The position numbers were made by a program, and so were the translations under genes. The notes beneath the pieces were generated by a model. The model was given only the letters and a program-made list of their open reading frames with translations, searched no databases and was not told where the DNA came from. 13,527 bases of DNA from CAUZEO01 sp963578625 (GTDB taxonomy: Bacteria; Verrucomicrobiota; Kiritimatiellia; SLOV01), in the NCBI GenBank assembly GCA_963578625.1, contig CAUZEO010000123.1, positions 1-13,527 on the forward strand. The letters run 5' to 3'. The number at the start of each line of letters is the position of its first letter. The stretch's first letter is position 1. Below are positions 1 to 6,578 of this stretch, in pieces.

Positions 1-168
1 AAAGCTCCACGGCGGCGGGGTATCGTCGGGCACGAGATCCCCCGTGCTCGGCAAAGTGCGGAATACAACCGCGTCCCCCTCGGTCTCCGCGCCGTCCCAG
101 GCGGAAGACCGTAGTCTGCAATGCTGTCGCCACGGCATCTTTGGGTAGTAATGGTCTTCCTTATCCAT
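1..168 (-). CDS. possible 5' end of a gene leaving the left edge; unrecognised
   Basis: On the minus strand a frame is open from an ATG at 168 (a second ATG is at 138) to position 1, giving 56 codons without a stop. The predicted start is MDKEDHYYPKMPWRQH. From about 125 down to 1 most codons end in G or C, as expected of coding sequence in GC-rich DNA. The peptide near the edge reads VVFRTLPSTGDLVPDD. I recognise no domain. There is no signal peptide and no convincing ribosome binding site. It would be divergent from the SH3b gene at 257. It may equally be chance open frame in an intergenic region. Confidence 0.3.
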   Translation of the reverse strand, partial: MDKEDHYYPKMPWRQHCRLRSSAWDGAETEGDAVVFRTLPSTGDLVPDDTPPPWSF

Positions 169-256
169 CTAGTTATCATTGTGGGATCGTGTTGCGAAGG
201 TGGCAAGTCGTTTTCGAACAGTTGCGCTCAATCCTCAAATTCATTAATTTTATGGA

Positions 257-1087
257 ATGGTAGCCAATGTAATCCTCTCGATGGCGTTTTTCTGGGTGGC
301 GGGAGCCTCGGTGCCCTTGACCGGGACGCCCGACCCGGAGATGCCCGTCGTGGTAAAGGGTTCCCGGGTGAACCTGCGTGCCGGCGCCGCGCTGACCTTC
401 GAAGTTGTGCGCCAGGTCCAGCAGGGGCAGTCGCTCATCGCCAGATCGTTTGAGGGGGAGTGGGTCGAGGTTGTGCCGCCCGAAGGCAGCAGTGTCTGGG
501 TTCACCGGGACTTCATCGAGGACGGGCGGGTCTCGGCGACAGAACTCAATGTGCGGGCCGGGCCGGGGAGTAATTACTCTGTAGTCGGCAGTATTCCGCG
601 CGGAACCACGGTTGAATCGATCAGCGAGCACGGAGAGTGGCTCAAGACCAGGCCGTTTCCGGGATGCACCTTCTGGATCAGTAAGGAGTTCGTTGAGTTG
701 ATCATGATCACGGGCCACGCGCCGCCGGCAGAGCCGGAAGTTCCGAAACCGGATCCGGTCGTCCCGGGTTCCACTCATCAGCCCGAGCCACCGCCAGAAC
801 CCGAACCCCCGCCACTTGAACTCGTTCCGCTTGACGGACAAGGCGACATGGCCGTGATGGAAGGCGAACTTCGGTTGACCGACCACCTCTTCGGCCGGCC
901 GGCCGCTCACCGCCTGGTGGAAAGCAAAGGCCCGCGAAGGCAAACGGTCTGTTACGTTCACGGAAATCAAAAACAGCTCAGGGGATATCTCGGCCGAAGA
1001 ATGAAAATCGAAGGCCGCCAATACTGGGCTAAAGACATAAAATTCCCCGTCCTTGTGCCAGAGAAAATTACGATTAGAAAAAAGTAG
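257..1087 (+). CDS. secreted protein with two bacterial SH3 (SH3b) domains
   Basis: A 276-residue protein with a short N-terminal hydrophobic segment (residues 2-19, VANVILSMAFFWVAGASV) that should act as an export signal. Two SH3b domains follow: about 34-88, with the hallmark RVNLRAG, and about 93-147, with LNVRAGPGSNYSVVG. SH3b domains usually bind peptidoglycan or cell-wall peptides, so an envelope location is expected. Residues 156-190 form a Pro/Glu-rich linker (PEPPPEPEPPP). The last 75 residues are a basic beta-rich segment (YVHGNQKQLRGYLG) that may be a third SH3-like or OB-like fold; I cannot name it. No enzymatic domain is visible. The start at 257 lacks a clear Shine-Dalgarno but gives the signal peptide directly. 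It appears monocistronic, with an AT-rich repeat after the stop. The partner or ligand is unknown. Confidence 0.85.
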   Translation: MVANVILSMAFFWVAGASVPLTGTPDPEMPVVVKGSRVNLRAGAALTFEVVRQVQQGQSLIARSFEGEWVEVVPPEGSSVWVHRDFIEDGRVSATELNVRAGPGSNYSVVGSIPRGTTVESISEHGEWLKTRPFPGCTFWISKEFVELIMITGHAPPAEPEVPKPDPVVPGSTHQPEPPPEPEPPPLELVPLDGQGDMAVMEGELRLTDHLFGRPAAHRLVESKGPRRQTVCYVHGNQKQLRGYLGRRMKIEGRQYWAKDIKFPVLVPEKITIRKK

Positions 1088-1089
1088 CG

Positions 1090-1117
1090 AATATCGAATA
1101 CTCAATATCGAATATCC
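1090..1117. repeat. short AT-rich tandem repeat after the SH3b gene
   Basis: Directly after the stop codon the motif CGAATATCGAATA recurs twice in slightly altered form, separated by CTC. Similar 'cgaat' repeats make up the element at 2407-2638, so this may be a remnant of the same dispersed family. No function can be assigned. Confidence 0.45.
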
Positions 1118-1171
1118 AAGTGGGTCCCATCTTGAAATAGGTTGTCACCTCCTAGCAGAAAGGGACGTGGA

Positions 1172-1620
1172 ATGCCAGCGACAAGAGTGAGGTATAGTGA
1201 GGCGTTCAAGCGTCAGGAGGTGTCGGAGTTAGAAGGCGGCCGGCAGTGCCGTGCGCATGGGATCGGCGGGACCTTTACGGTGGCGAGGTGGGTTCGTCGG
1301 TATATGGCGCGGAAGATGGCCTGCCCGAGGGCGCTCGACCGATCCCCATTCCGATCGTGGCTGCCCATATTGCTCTCATGAGTACGTGGATCGGTTGGAG
1401 CAGGCGGGCTTGCCGACCAGTATGACCGAAGAAGACCATTACGCTCAGAATGCTATGGCGGAGCGTATGACATGGGATCCTCCAGCAGGAATACTTTCTG
1501 AATCACGAGTTCAGGACGGTGACGCAGACTGCATCGATCCCTTAATTTTCGCACTCCCGAGCAGGCAGATGGGGTGGCCGCGTGAGGGGAACCCCCGCGG
1601 GCATCGTATGGGTCGAGCCA
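1172..1620 (+). pseudogene. decayed IS3-family insertion sequence (OrfA and OrfB remnants)
   Basis: The ATG at 1172 begins an OrfA-like helix-turn-helix segment: RYSEAFKRQEVSELEGG, then GIGGTFTVARWVRRY. The stretch between is shortened compared with intact OrfA. The coiled-coil tail of OrfA and the first two thirds of OrfB are missing. From about 1336, in another frame, the last part of the DDE integrase core appears: PHSDRGCPYCSHEYVDRL and MTEEDHYAQNAMAERM. The frame then shifts again near 1470 and reads GILQQEYFLNHEFRTVTQ until a TAA at 1543. A last shifted scrap, GEPPRASYG, lies near 1590-1615. At least two frameshifts and a large internal deletion make it inactive. No terminal inverted repeats were identified. 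The element lies between the SH3b gene and tadA and disrupts neither. Confidence 0.8.
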
Positions 1621-1706
1621 GACAAATCGATGGTGCGCGATCCTGGATCGTCGTATCTGAGCCCGCAATCACCCGGGAGCGTCAAATCGCTGATTTTGAA
1701 AAATTT

Positions 1707-1750
1707 CGCCCCTCCTCCGCAGGAGGGGCGAAGGGGGCGGAGCCCCTTCG
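1707..1750. repeat. two overlapping perfect hairpins, possible terminator or dispersed repeat
   Basis: CGCCCCTCCT (1707-1716) pairs perfectly with AGGAGGGGCG (1721-1730) across a 4-nt loop. CGAAGGGG (1729-1736) pairs perfectly with CCCCTTCG (1743-1750) across a 6-nt loop. The two stems share bases 1729-1730, so both cannot form fully at once. No U-tract follows on either strand, so an intrinsic terminator is not clear. It lies about 80 bp beyond the 3' end of tadA and may be a palindromic repeat unit. Confidence 0.5.
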
Positions 1751-1828
1751 AGCAAGCATGCAAACGAAGAGCAATAACCAGCCAAAAAGTGACAACTCGA
1801 AATCAGGACTCGACCCAATCCCAACCCG

Positions 1829-2314
1829 CTACTCTTCGCCTCCTCTTCGTTGCTTAAAAAAACCCTGCACCAGCGCCTTGCTTTCCTCCTCTAGAACTCC
1901 CTCGAACCAGGTGACGCGGTGAGTGAGATTCGGGTGGTCGAAGATTCGAAATAGCGACCGGGCGCCTCCCCTGTTCGGGTCGGTCATTCCCCAGACCACG
2001 ATAGGAATTCGAGCCTGCACAATCGCTCCTGCACACATGGGGCAGGGCTCCTTCGTAACGTACAGAACCGTATCTGCCAGTCGCCAGTCTCCAAGAGCCG
2101 ACGCAGCTTGGGTAATCGCGATGATCTCCGCGTGCGCGGTAGGATCTTTCAGCAGTTCAACCTGGTTGTGTGCCTTCGCAATCAGGGATGAGCCTTGAAC
2201 GATCACGGCGCCTACGGGCACTTCTCCGGCCTCCGCTGCCTCCGCCGCCTGCCGGAGGGCAAGCCGCATGTACCGATCATCAGGTTGAAATGCGTCCAAG
2301 TTTGTTGTGCTCAT
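1829..2314 (-). CDS. tadA: tRNA(adenine34) deaminase TadA
   Basis: The protein deaminates adenine 34 to inosine in the anticodon of tRNA-Arg(ACG), letting one tRNA read CGU, CGC and CGA. It acts in the cytoplasm as a zinc-dependent homodimer. The 161-residue length is normal for the family. The zinc and catalytic signatures are complete: HAE at 61-63 (zinc His and proton-shuttle Glu) and PCPMCAGAI at 90-98 (zinc Cys91 and Cys94). The substrate-side motif VPVGAVIV is at 32-39 and N50 sits at the expected place. The C-terminal helix with FFKQRR is also typical. It is transcribed alone on the minus strand, divergent from lipA across 383 bp that hold a MITE-like repeat. No strong ribosome binding site precedes the ATG at 2314. 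Guanine or cytosine deaminases are the alternative, but the PCPMCAGA motif and EVPVG opening favour TadA. Confidence 0.95.
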   Translation of the reverse strand: MSTTNLDAFQPDDRYMRLALRQAAEAAEAGEVPVGAVIVQGSSLIAKAHNQVELLKDPTAHAEIIAITQAASALGDWRLADTVLYVTKEPCPMCAGAIVQARIPIVVWGMTDPNRGGARSLFRIFDHPNLTHRVTWFEGVLEEESKALVQGFFKQRRGGEE

Positions 2315-2406
2315 TGACTCGATTCAGGATGTACGCCCTGCAGGTGGACTTTGTCGATAAAGATAAAGTAGCCCGCGCCCGGACAAGGCCCCTGATCCGA
2401 ATTGCG

Positions 2407-2638
2407 CTAAGATAAGGTCCCTTTCGGATGCGATAATGACGAATGTGGGAATACCCAATGCCCAATGAAATCCGAATTCCAAATGACTAAAGATCATTGG
2501 AAAATTTTGAAAATGAATAGAATCAGGTTCGAAATTCGTCATTCGGGCTTCTCTTGTCATTGGGTATTTCGTCATTCGTCATTCACACGCCAGCGGTCAC
2601 GTGGATCGCCTGCTACCATCCATAAGAGCTTATCTTAG
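2407..2638. mobile_element. MITE-like palindromic element with 10-bp terminal inverted repeats
   Basis: CTAAGATAAG (2407-2416) and CTTATCTTAG (2629-2638) are perfect 10-bp inverted repeats bounding 232 bp. Inside is a second, imperfect palindrome: AATACCCAATG (2450-2460) pairs with CATTGGGTATT (2558-2568), each with AATGACGAAT-like sequence on its outer side. The interior is AT-rich and full of short 'attcgtcattc' repeats and has no credible ORF. It fills the tadA-lipA intergenic region. No target-site duplication was seen. It could be a non-autonomous transposon or a dispersed palindromic repeat family. Confidence 0.5.
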
Positions 2639-2697
2639 AGCCATTCCCTCCTGACCCGAATGATTGACAAGTCCCGCTACTTCCATACATTTTACCC

Positions 2698-3579
2698 GTG
2701 GCCCGACTTCCCCCATGGATCCGTTTACAGATGCGTACCGATGGCGATTTTTCCGCCGTTCACGATCTGGTCGGCGATTTGTCGCTCCATACGGTTTGCC
2801 AAAGCGCTCGCTGCCCTAACATTCACGAGTGTTGGGGGCAGGGAACCGCAACTCTCATGCTTCTTGGCGATATCTGTACCCGGGACTGCGCTTTTTGCGC
2901 AATCAAGGCGGGCCGGCCGGTCGAGCTGGACGCTGGGGAGCCGTCGCGGGTCGCCGAGGCCGCAGCCAAGATGAACCTTTCGCACGTTGTTCTGACCAGC
3001 GTGGCCCGTGACGATCTTGACGATGGGGGGGCCTCGATTTTTGCCGCGACCATCCGGTCGATTCAGGAAATTCTTCCAGACGCCAGCATCGAGGTATTGA
3101 CGCCCGATTTCGGCGGAGATGAGGACTCGATTCAGAAGGTTTTGGAAGCGTGCCCCGACGTTTACAACCATAATGTGGAGACCGTTCGCCGCCTGCAATC
3201 GGTCATTCGGCCTCAAGCGGCCTATGGAAGATCTCTCGGGGTTTTGCGCGCAGCGTCACGATGGGATCCCGCACCGGCGATCAAGAGCGGCGTCATGCTG
3301 GGACTCGGAGAGTCCGAACCGGAGTTGATTGCGACCTTTCGCGATTTGCTTGAGGTGGGGTGCGAATTGTTGACACTTGGACAGTATCTTCAACCCACCC
3401 GAAATCACGCGGTGGTCCGCCGATACGCGCCTCCAGAGGAATTTGTCCGGCTCAGGGATGTCGCCCTGGAAATGGGATTTGCCGGCGTGGCCTCCGGACC
3501 CATGGTTCGTTCGTCCTACAAAGCAGAAGAGCTTCTCGCCCAGGCAATACAGCGGCGGGGAACGCGAATTCACGCGTAG
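2698..3579 (+). CDS. lipA: lipoyl synthase LipA (radical SAM)
   Basis: LipA inserts two sulfur atoms at C6 and C8 of a protein-bound octanoyl chain to make lipoate for pyruvate and 2-oxoglutarate dehydrogenases and the glycine cleavage system. The 293-residue length fits the family. The auxiliary [4Fe-4S] cluster ligands are C34, C39 and C45 (VCQSARCPNIHECWG). The radical SAM CxxxCxxC is C60, C64 and C67 (CTRDCAFC). The C-terminal RSSY (271-274), whose Ser ligates the auxiliary cluster, is present. VLTSVARDDLDDGG and YNHNVETV are also family signatures. The start is a GTG that gives the usual opening LPPW; the frame is closed upstream by TGA at 2665, and no Shine-Dalgarno is evident. The next gene begins 4 nt after the stop, so they are probably cotranscribed. 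lipB is not in the window. Confidence 0.97.
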   Translation: MARLPPWIRLQMRTDGDFSAVHDLVGDLSLHTVCQSARCPNIHECWGQGTATLMLLGDICTRDCAFCAIKAGRPVELDAGEPSRVAEAAAKMNLSHVVLTSVARDDLDDGGASIFAATIRSIQEILPDASIEVLTPDFGGDEDSIQKVLEACPDVYNHNVETVRRLQSVIRPQAAYGRSLGVLRAASRWDPAPAIKSGVMLGLGESEPELIATFRDLLEVGCELLTLGQYLQPTRNHAVVRRYAPPEEFVRLRDVALEMGFAGVASGPMVRSSYKAEELLAQAIQRRGTRIHA

Positions 3580-3583
3580 CTTG

Positions 3584-4282
3584 ATGAGCCAATCCCGCGA
3601 CTTGCTTGTCATTCTCCCGGCATTCAACGAGGAAGGTCGAATTGCCGCTGTCATCGGGAATGTCCTGCCGTTCTGTCCGGCAGTGCTGGTGGTGGACGAC
3701 GGATCTGAAGACAGGACCACGGAGATCGCCCGATCCGCGGGCGCGGAAGTCATTCGCCTGGAGCCGAACCAGGGCAAGGGCGCCGCCTTGGCCCGCGGAT
3801 TCTCCTACGCCGCGGAGAAGGAATTCGATGCCGTAGTCACGATGGATTCCGATGGACAGCATCGGTCGGAAGATCTGCCGAATTTCATTGAGGCCCATGC
3901 GGTTGGACACCGCGTGGTCGTTGGAAACCGGATGAGCGATGTCGGGGAGATGCCGCCGATCCGCCGATGGACGAACCGATTCATGAGTGGCCTGCTGACT
4001 CGCGCCATGGGACAGGATGTTCCGGATACCCAGAACGGATACCGCCTCTACGGCATTGAGATCCTGCAACAAGTGAATGTTGAGGCGAGCCGATTCGCCG
4101 CTGAGTCGGAGATCCTGCTCGAAATCGCAGGCCTTGGGATCCCGATCCACTCTGTGCCGGTCCAAACGGTCTATGGGGATGAACGTAGCAAGATCCGTCC
4201 GGTTCGTGATACCGTGCGCTTTTTTAAAATGCTGAGACGATACAAGGGCGCGAAGCGCCGTACCCGAAAAAATGAAATCTGA
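3584..4282 (+). CDS. GT2 glycosyltransferase, dolichyl/polyprenyl-phosphate mannosyltransferase-like
   Basis: A 232-residue single-domain family 2 glycosyltransferase of the DPM1/polyprenyl-phosphate sugar transferase type. It is expected to move a sugar from a nucleotide sugar to a lipid phosphate at the inner face of the membrane. Visible motifs: LPAFNEEGRI (11-20), VVDDGSEDRT (36-45), the GKGAALARG nucleotide-sugar loop (65-72), and the metal-binding DSDGQH (88-93). GNRMSD (115-120) and the acceptor-side DTQNGYRLY (148-156) follow. There is no C-terminal membrane segment, unlike GtrB or ArnC. The ATG at 3584 starts immediately before the first strand; longer upstream frame overlaps lipA and is not needed. 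It is 4 nt from lipA and overlaps the DUF368 gene by 11 nt, implying translational coupling. The donor sugar and final glycan cannot be read from sequence. Confidence 0.9.
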   Translation: MSQSRDLLVILPAFNEEGRIAAVIGNVLPFCPAVLVVDDGSEDRTTEIARSAGAEVIRLEPNQGKGAALARGFSYAAEKEFDAVVTMDSDGQHRSEDLPNFIEAHAVGHRVVVGNRMSDVGEMPPIRRWTNRFMSGLLTRAMGQDVPDTQNGYRLYGIEILQQVNVEASRFAAESEILLEIAGLGIPIHSVPVQTVYGDERSKIRPVRDTVRFFKMLRRYKGAKRRTRKNEI

Positions 4283-5309
4283 CTCTTCCATCCAATCCCA
4301 CACACCACTATCCCTCCTGGTTATTCGAGGAGTCATCGGCGGGGTCCTGATGGGACTCGCCAACCTGGTGCCGGGAATCAGCGGGGGCACCATGCTGCTG
4401 GCCGCAGGCGTTTATCCCGCGTTTATTAATGCCATTGCCGAAATTACGACGTTCCGGTTCCGGCTTCAATCGGTGGTGCTTCTCGGCGCGGTGGTGGCCG
4501 CCGCGGCACTGGCCATCCTGCTGCTGGCTGGGGCGGTTAAGGGGCTTGTCGTCGAATATCGATGGATTATGTACAGCTGGTTCATCGGCCTGACCATTGG
4601 CGGCATACCCGTGGTGTGGAAGATGGTGAAGAAGCCATCACCCCTGGTGTGGGTCGGCGCCGCAATTGGGTTTGCCGCAATGGCCGGGCTCGCCTGGTTC
4701 CAGCTACGCGGTGCCGCCGCGGGCGGTGGCAGCGCTTCCGGTTGGTTCATGCTGCTGGTCGCCGGAACCGCGGGAGCGAGCGCAATGATTCTCCCCGGGG
4801 TAAGTGGAGGATACCTGCTCTTGGTGCTGGGCCAGTACGTTCCCATCCTGACTGCGATAGACAGCTTCAAGGATGCGGTGCGGGACATGAATTTTCCCCT
4901 GATCTTCGAACTGGGCCTTGGGGTGGGGCTACCGGTCGGACTCGGAATTGTCATTGGAATCGTCGGCGTCAGCAATCTGCTTCGCTTGCTCCTGAGAAAA
5001 GCGGAAGCAGCGACGCTGGGGGCGCTTCTCGGATTGCTCGTGGGCGCAGTTGTCGGACTGTGGCCGTTCCAGGAAGGCGAGGAGCCGGAGCTTGGATCGC
5101 AGTGGAAAGGGCAGGTGGTTACCGAGGCGGTGCTCTCCGAATTGGCCCCCGAGGATTATCCCACGGAGTTTTTCAGGCCGACCGCGGGTCAGACAGCAGG
5201 AGCTGCCGGCTGCATCGTAGCCGGATTTCTCTGTACCGCCCTCATCGCAAGGTTTGGCACCGATGCCACAGGTGCTACCCGGGCCGAACTGCGAGGCTCC
5301 GAAGGGTAG
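4272..5309 (+). CDS. popT: DUF368 integral membrane protein, PopT-type undecaprenyl-phosphate translocase
   Basis: A 345-residue polytopic membrane protein of the DUF368 family (PF04018). Members called PopT were reported as translocases that return undecaprenyl phosphate from the outer to the inner face of the cytoplasmic membrane, recycling the lipid carrier for wall and surface glycans. The family's duplicated signature is clear: NLVPGISGGTM (31-41) and ILPGVSGGYLLLVLGQY (173-189), with PGxSGG in each half, as in an inverted-repeat transporter. Many hydrophobic helices are visible, for example 68-87, 98-116, 127-144, 156-174, 214-236 and 246-264. A hydrophilic stretch of about 35 residues (266-302) precedes the last helix. 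The start overlaps the end of the GT2 gene by 11 nt. The symbol rests on family membership; function in this organism is inferred. Confidence 0.9.
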   Translation: MKSDSSIQSHTPLSLLVIRGVIGGVLMGLANLVPGISGGTMLLAAGVYPAFINAIAEITTFRFRLQSVVLLGAVVAAAALAILLLAGAVKGLVVEYRWIMYSWFIGLTIGGIPVVWKMVKKPSPLVWVGAAIGFAAMAGLAWFQLRGAAAGGGSASGWFMLLVAGTAGASAMILPGVSGGYLLLVLGQYVPILTAIDSFKDAVRDMNFPLIFELGLGVGLPVGLGIVIGIVGVSNLLRLLLRKAEAATLGALLGLLVGAVVGLWPFQEGEEPELGSQWKGQVVTEAVLSELAPEDYPTEFFRPTAGQTAGAAGCIVAGFLCTALIARFGTDATGATRAELRGSEG

Positions 5310-5313
5310 GCGT

Positions 5314-5472
5314 TGCAGAGCAAAATCCCGAAAATGCCTTGTGCTCTGCAGTGAGATCCCACGGATGGGAGGCCTTGCGTTCTACAAATCTGAGTGTTGC
5401 CGACTGGTGGTCACTCAGACGCGGGAACTCACCACGGGGCCTCTGCAACCGCGGTCACGCCATCCGTGGGAT
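5314..5472. repeat. inverted repeats downstream of the DUF368 gene
   Basis: TGCAGAGCA (5314-5322) pairs perfectly with TGCTCTGCA (5342-5350) across a 19-nt loop, just after the DUF368 stop. A separate 13-bp perfect inverted repeat, ATCCCACGGATGG (5356-5368) and CCATCCGTGGGAT (5460-5472), encloses 91 bp. Inside that, GAGGCC and GGCCTC can pair as a nested stem. No U-tract follows either, so simple intrinsic termination is unlikely. It could be a structured RNA, a small mobile repeat, or attenuated terminators. Confidence 0.45.
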
Positions 5473-5575
5473 TTGACTGCTGAGCCTCCGCATCAACGGG
5501 ATTGACCTGAATCGCTGATGACGTACACTTCCGGTCCTCTTGTAGTACTGACTCGCACTTCCCCTTTCGTAATCC

Positions 5576-6280
5576 ATGACGCACGATGCAAATTTTGATT
5601 TTTGGTACGCGGTCCATAATACCCACATCCTTTTGTCACCCACTTCGAGCCTGGAGACGTTTGGCTCTACCACCTTGAATTACCACTTGGTGACCGAGCA
5701 GATGGATTCGGTACAAAAAATTCGTATCCGCGAGGGCAGGGTAAAGGCATTCAGGCCTGAGATTATGACGCCGAATTCGTTCCTTGATGCCCTTCTGGAA
5801 GGATTTGGGGAGGAGGCAAACGCCTACGGAGACTGGCTTCGAAAACACGAAAAGGAGCTTTGCCTCCTGAAATATGGGTTCAAGATTGCCAAGGAGCATA
5901 TCAGCGAGGAAATCGTAACCGGGACCCTTGAGCAAATTGCGGAGGAAGTGAAAGAATCAGTCTCGAAATGCGCAGATCCGCTCGCCGCCGTCGTCGTAGG
6001 TGTCGAAAAGCCCTGGGAAGTCTGTTTGTTCAAGCTCATGATCGATGTCGTGCAGAAGTCCAGCGAGCCGAACATCCAGGACTTTCACAGCCACGGAATC
6101 TTTTCCGCCGAGGATCTCTCCTTCGCCGACCAGAAATCGGACATTGAGCAGACCTTCCAACAAGCCGACCGCGACCCCTCAAGGATGCAGGGACTATACG
6201 AAAAGCTCCAAAACGCAAATGTTTTTCACGATTATCAGGACCGCTTTTTTGCCCTGGTGAAGAAGCACGGAGGCCGGTAG
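5576..6280 (+). CDS. conserved-looking protein of unknown function, 234 aa
   Basis: I do not recognise a named domain. The protein is 234 residues, soluble, without signal peptide or membrane helix. It is mixed acidic and basic, with beta strands likely in the first 60 residues (ETFGSTTLNYHLVTEQMDSV, then KIRIREGRVKAFRPEI) and mostly helices after that. The segment KPWEVCLFKLMIDVVQKS (about 145-163) is the most motif-like. The style suggests a lineage-restricted conserved protein rather than a chance ORF, because codon use matches its neighbours. The start at 5576 lacks a Shine-Dalgarno, but earlier in-frame starts were not seen. It stands alone between the DUF368 gene and the anti-sigma-like gene, and its TAG stop lies inside an 18-bp palindrome. 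No function is proposed. Confidence 0.8.
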   Translation: MTHDANFDFWYAVHNTHILLSPTSSLETFGSTTLNYHLVTEQMDSVQKIRIREGRVKAFRPEIMTPNSFLDALLEGFGEEANAYGDWLRKHEKELCLLKYGFKIAKEHISEEIVTGTLEQIAEEVKESVSKCADPLAAVVVGVEKPWEVCLFKLMIDVVQKSSEPNIQDFHSHGIFSAEDLSFADQKSDIEQTFQQADRDPSRMQGLYEKLQNANVFHDYQDRFFALVKKHGGR

Positions 6281-6311
6281 GCCTACCGGCTCACATGGCC
6301 AGGTTTTTTTT
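6273..6311 (+). terminator. 18-bp perfect palindrome spanning a stop codon, then T8: candidate terminator
   Basis: GCCGGTAGGCCTACCGGC (6273-6290) is a perfect palindrome containing the TAG stop (6278-6280) of the preceding gene. Eight T residues follow at 6304-6311, 13 nt after the palindrome. That gap is longer than in classic intrinsic terminators. The T8 itself can pair with an A6 run after TGCC. A zero-loop palindrome may also be a protein-binding site. Confidence 0.4.
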
Positions 6312-6342
6312 GCCAAAAAAGTGTCATGAAAATGAGACATAC

Positions 6343-6373
6343 TTGACTAAAGGCCGTTAGGTCGTCGTTTAGT
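6343..6373 (+). promoter_or_regulatory. weak candidate promoter for the anti-sigma-like gene
   Basis: TTGACT (6343-6348) matches five of six bases of the sigma-70 -35 box. The best -10 candidate, TTTAGT (6368-6373), is 19 nt away and matches four of six bases. TGTCAT and ATGAGACA just upstream (about 6322-6340) form an imperfect inverted repeat that could bind a regulator. A GAAAGGAAG ribosome-binding sequence follows at about 6388-6396, before the GTG at 6405. Confidence 0.25.
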
Positions 6374-6404
6374 CTTAACCGTTGAATGAAAGGAAGTATT
6401 TCTC

Positions 6405-6512
6405 GTGGACAAGGTCGACGTCGTTGCCCTGATGCTTGCCGCTCGTCACGAGCCTGCCGTTAAGGCGAAGCCTGAGTATCTGGTAGCAAAAGCTGAGCTG
6501 GATGCCCGCTAA
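6405..6512 (+). pseudogene. detached 5' part of the anti-sigma-like gene, ended by in-frame TAA
   Basis: A GTG at 6405, preceded by GAAAGGAAG at good spacing, opens a frame of 35 sense codons (MDKVDVVALMLAARHEP and onward, rich in Ala, Glu and Lys). It ends at TAA 6510-6512. The same frame continues without another stop to 7139. Length, ribosome binding site and composition suggest that 6405-7139 was one 244-codon gene and that the TAA is a nonsense mutation, a sequencing error or a programmed stop. Taken alone, the 35-residue peptide has no recognisable function. It may fold as the cytoplasmic sigma-binding head in the intact protein. Confidence 0.55.
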
Positions 6513-6578
6513 TCCCTGCAGGAAGAACTTGCGGCGGAAATCGCCTATTTCGAAGGAGATGAAGACCTGCTTTCCGGA

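Noticed and set aside
176..1105. 309-codon minus-strand frame opposite the SH3b gene
   Set aside because: It lies antisense to a protein with clear SH3b motifs and export signal, and has no domain of its own. It is a GC-rich shadow frame.
2660..2974. 104-codon plus-strand frame at the start of lipA
   Set aside because: It overlaps the lipA cysteine motifs in another frame and reads low-complexity sequence. The GTG at 2698 gives the expected LipA N-terminus.
3377..3583. Longer N-terminus for the GT2 protein
   Set aside because: The extra 69 residues lie wholly within lipA in a different frame and precede the usual first motif. ATG 3584 fits the family.
3452..4393. 313-codon minus-strand frame opposite lipA, GT2 and DUF368
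   Set aside because: It spans three well-supported genes on the other strand and encodes no recognisable motif.
4562..5476. 304-codon plus-strand frame inside the DUF368 gene
   Set aside because: It is an Arg-rich out-of-frame reading of a clear membrane protein gene.
6295..6315. Possible sigma-54 promoter (TGGCC ... TTGCC)
   Set aside because: The spacing between the GG and GC elements is about 3 nt too long for the -24/-12 consensus.
6510..6512. Stop-codon reassignment or pyrrolysine-type recoding at the in-frame TAA
   Set aside because: Other genes in the window use TAA, TAG and TGA as ordinary stops, and TAA is not a known selenocysteine or pyrrolysine codon. A mutation or sequence error is simpler.
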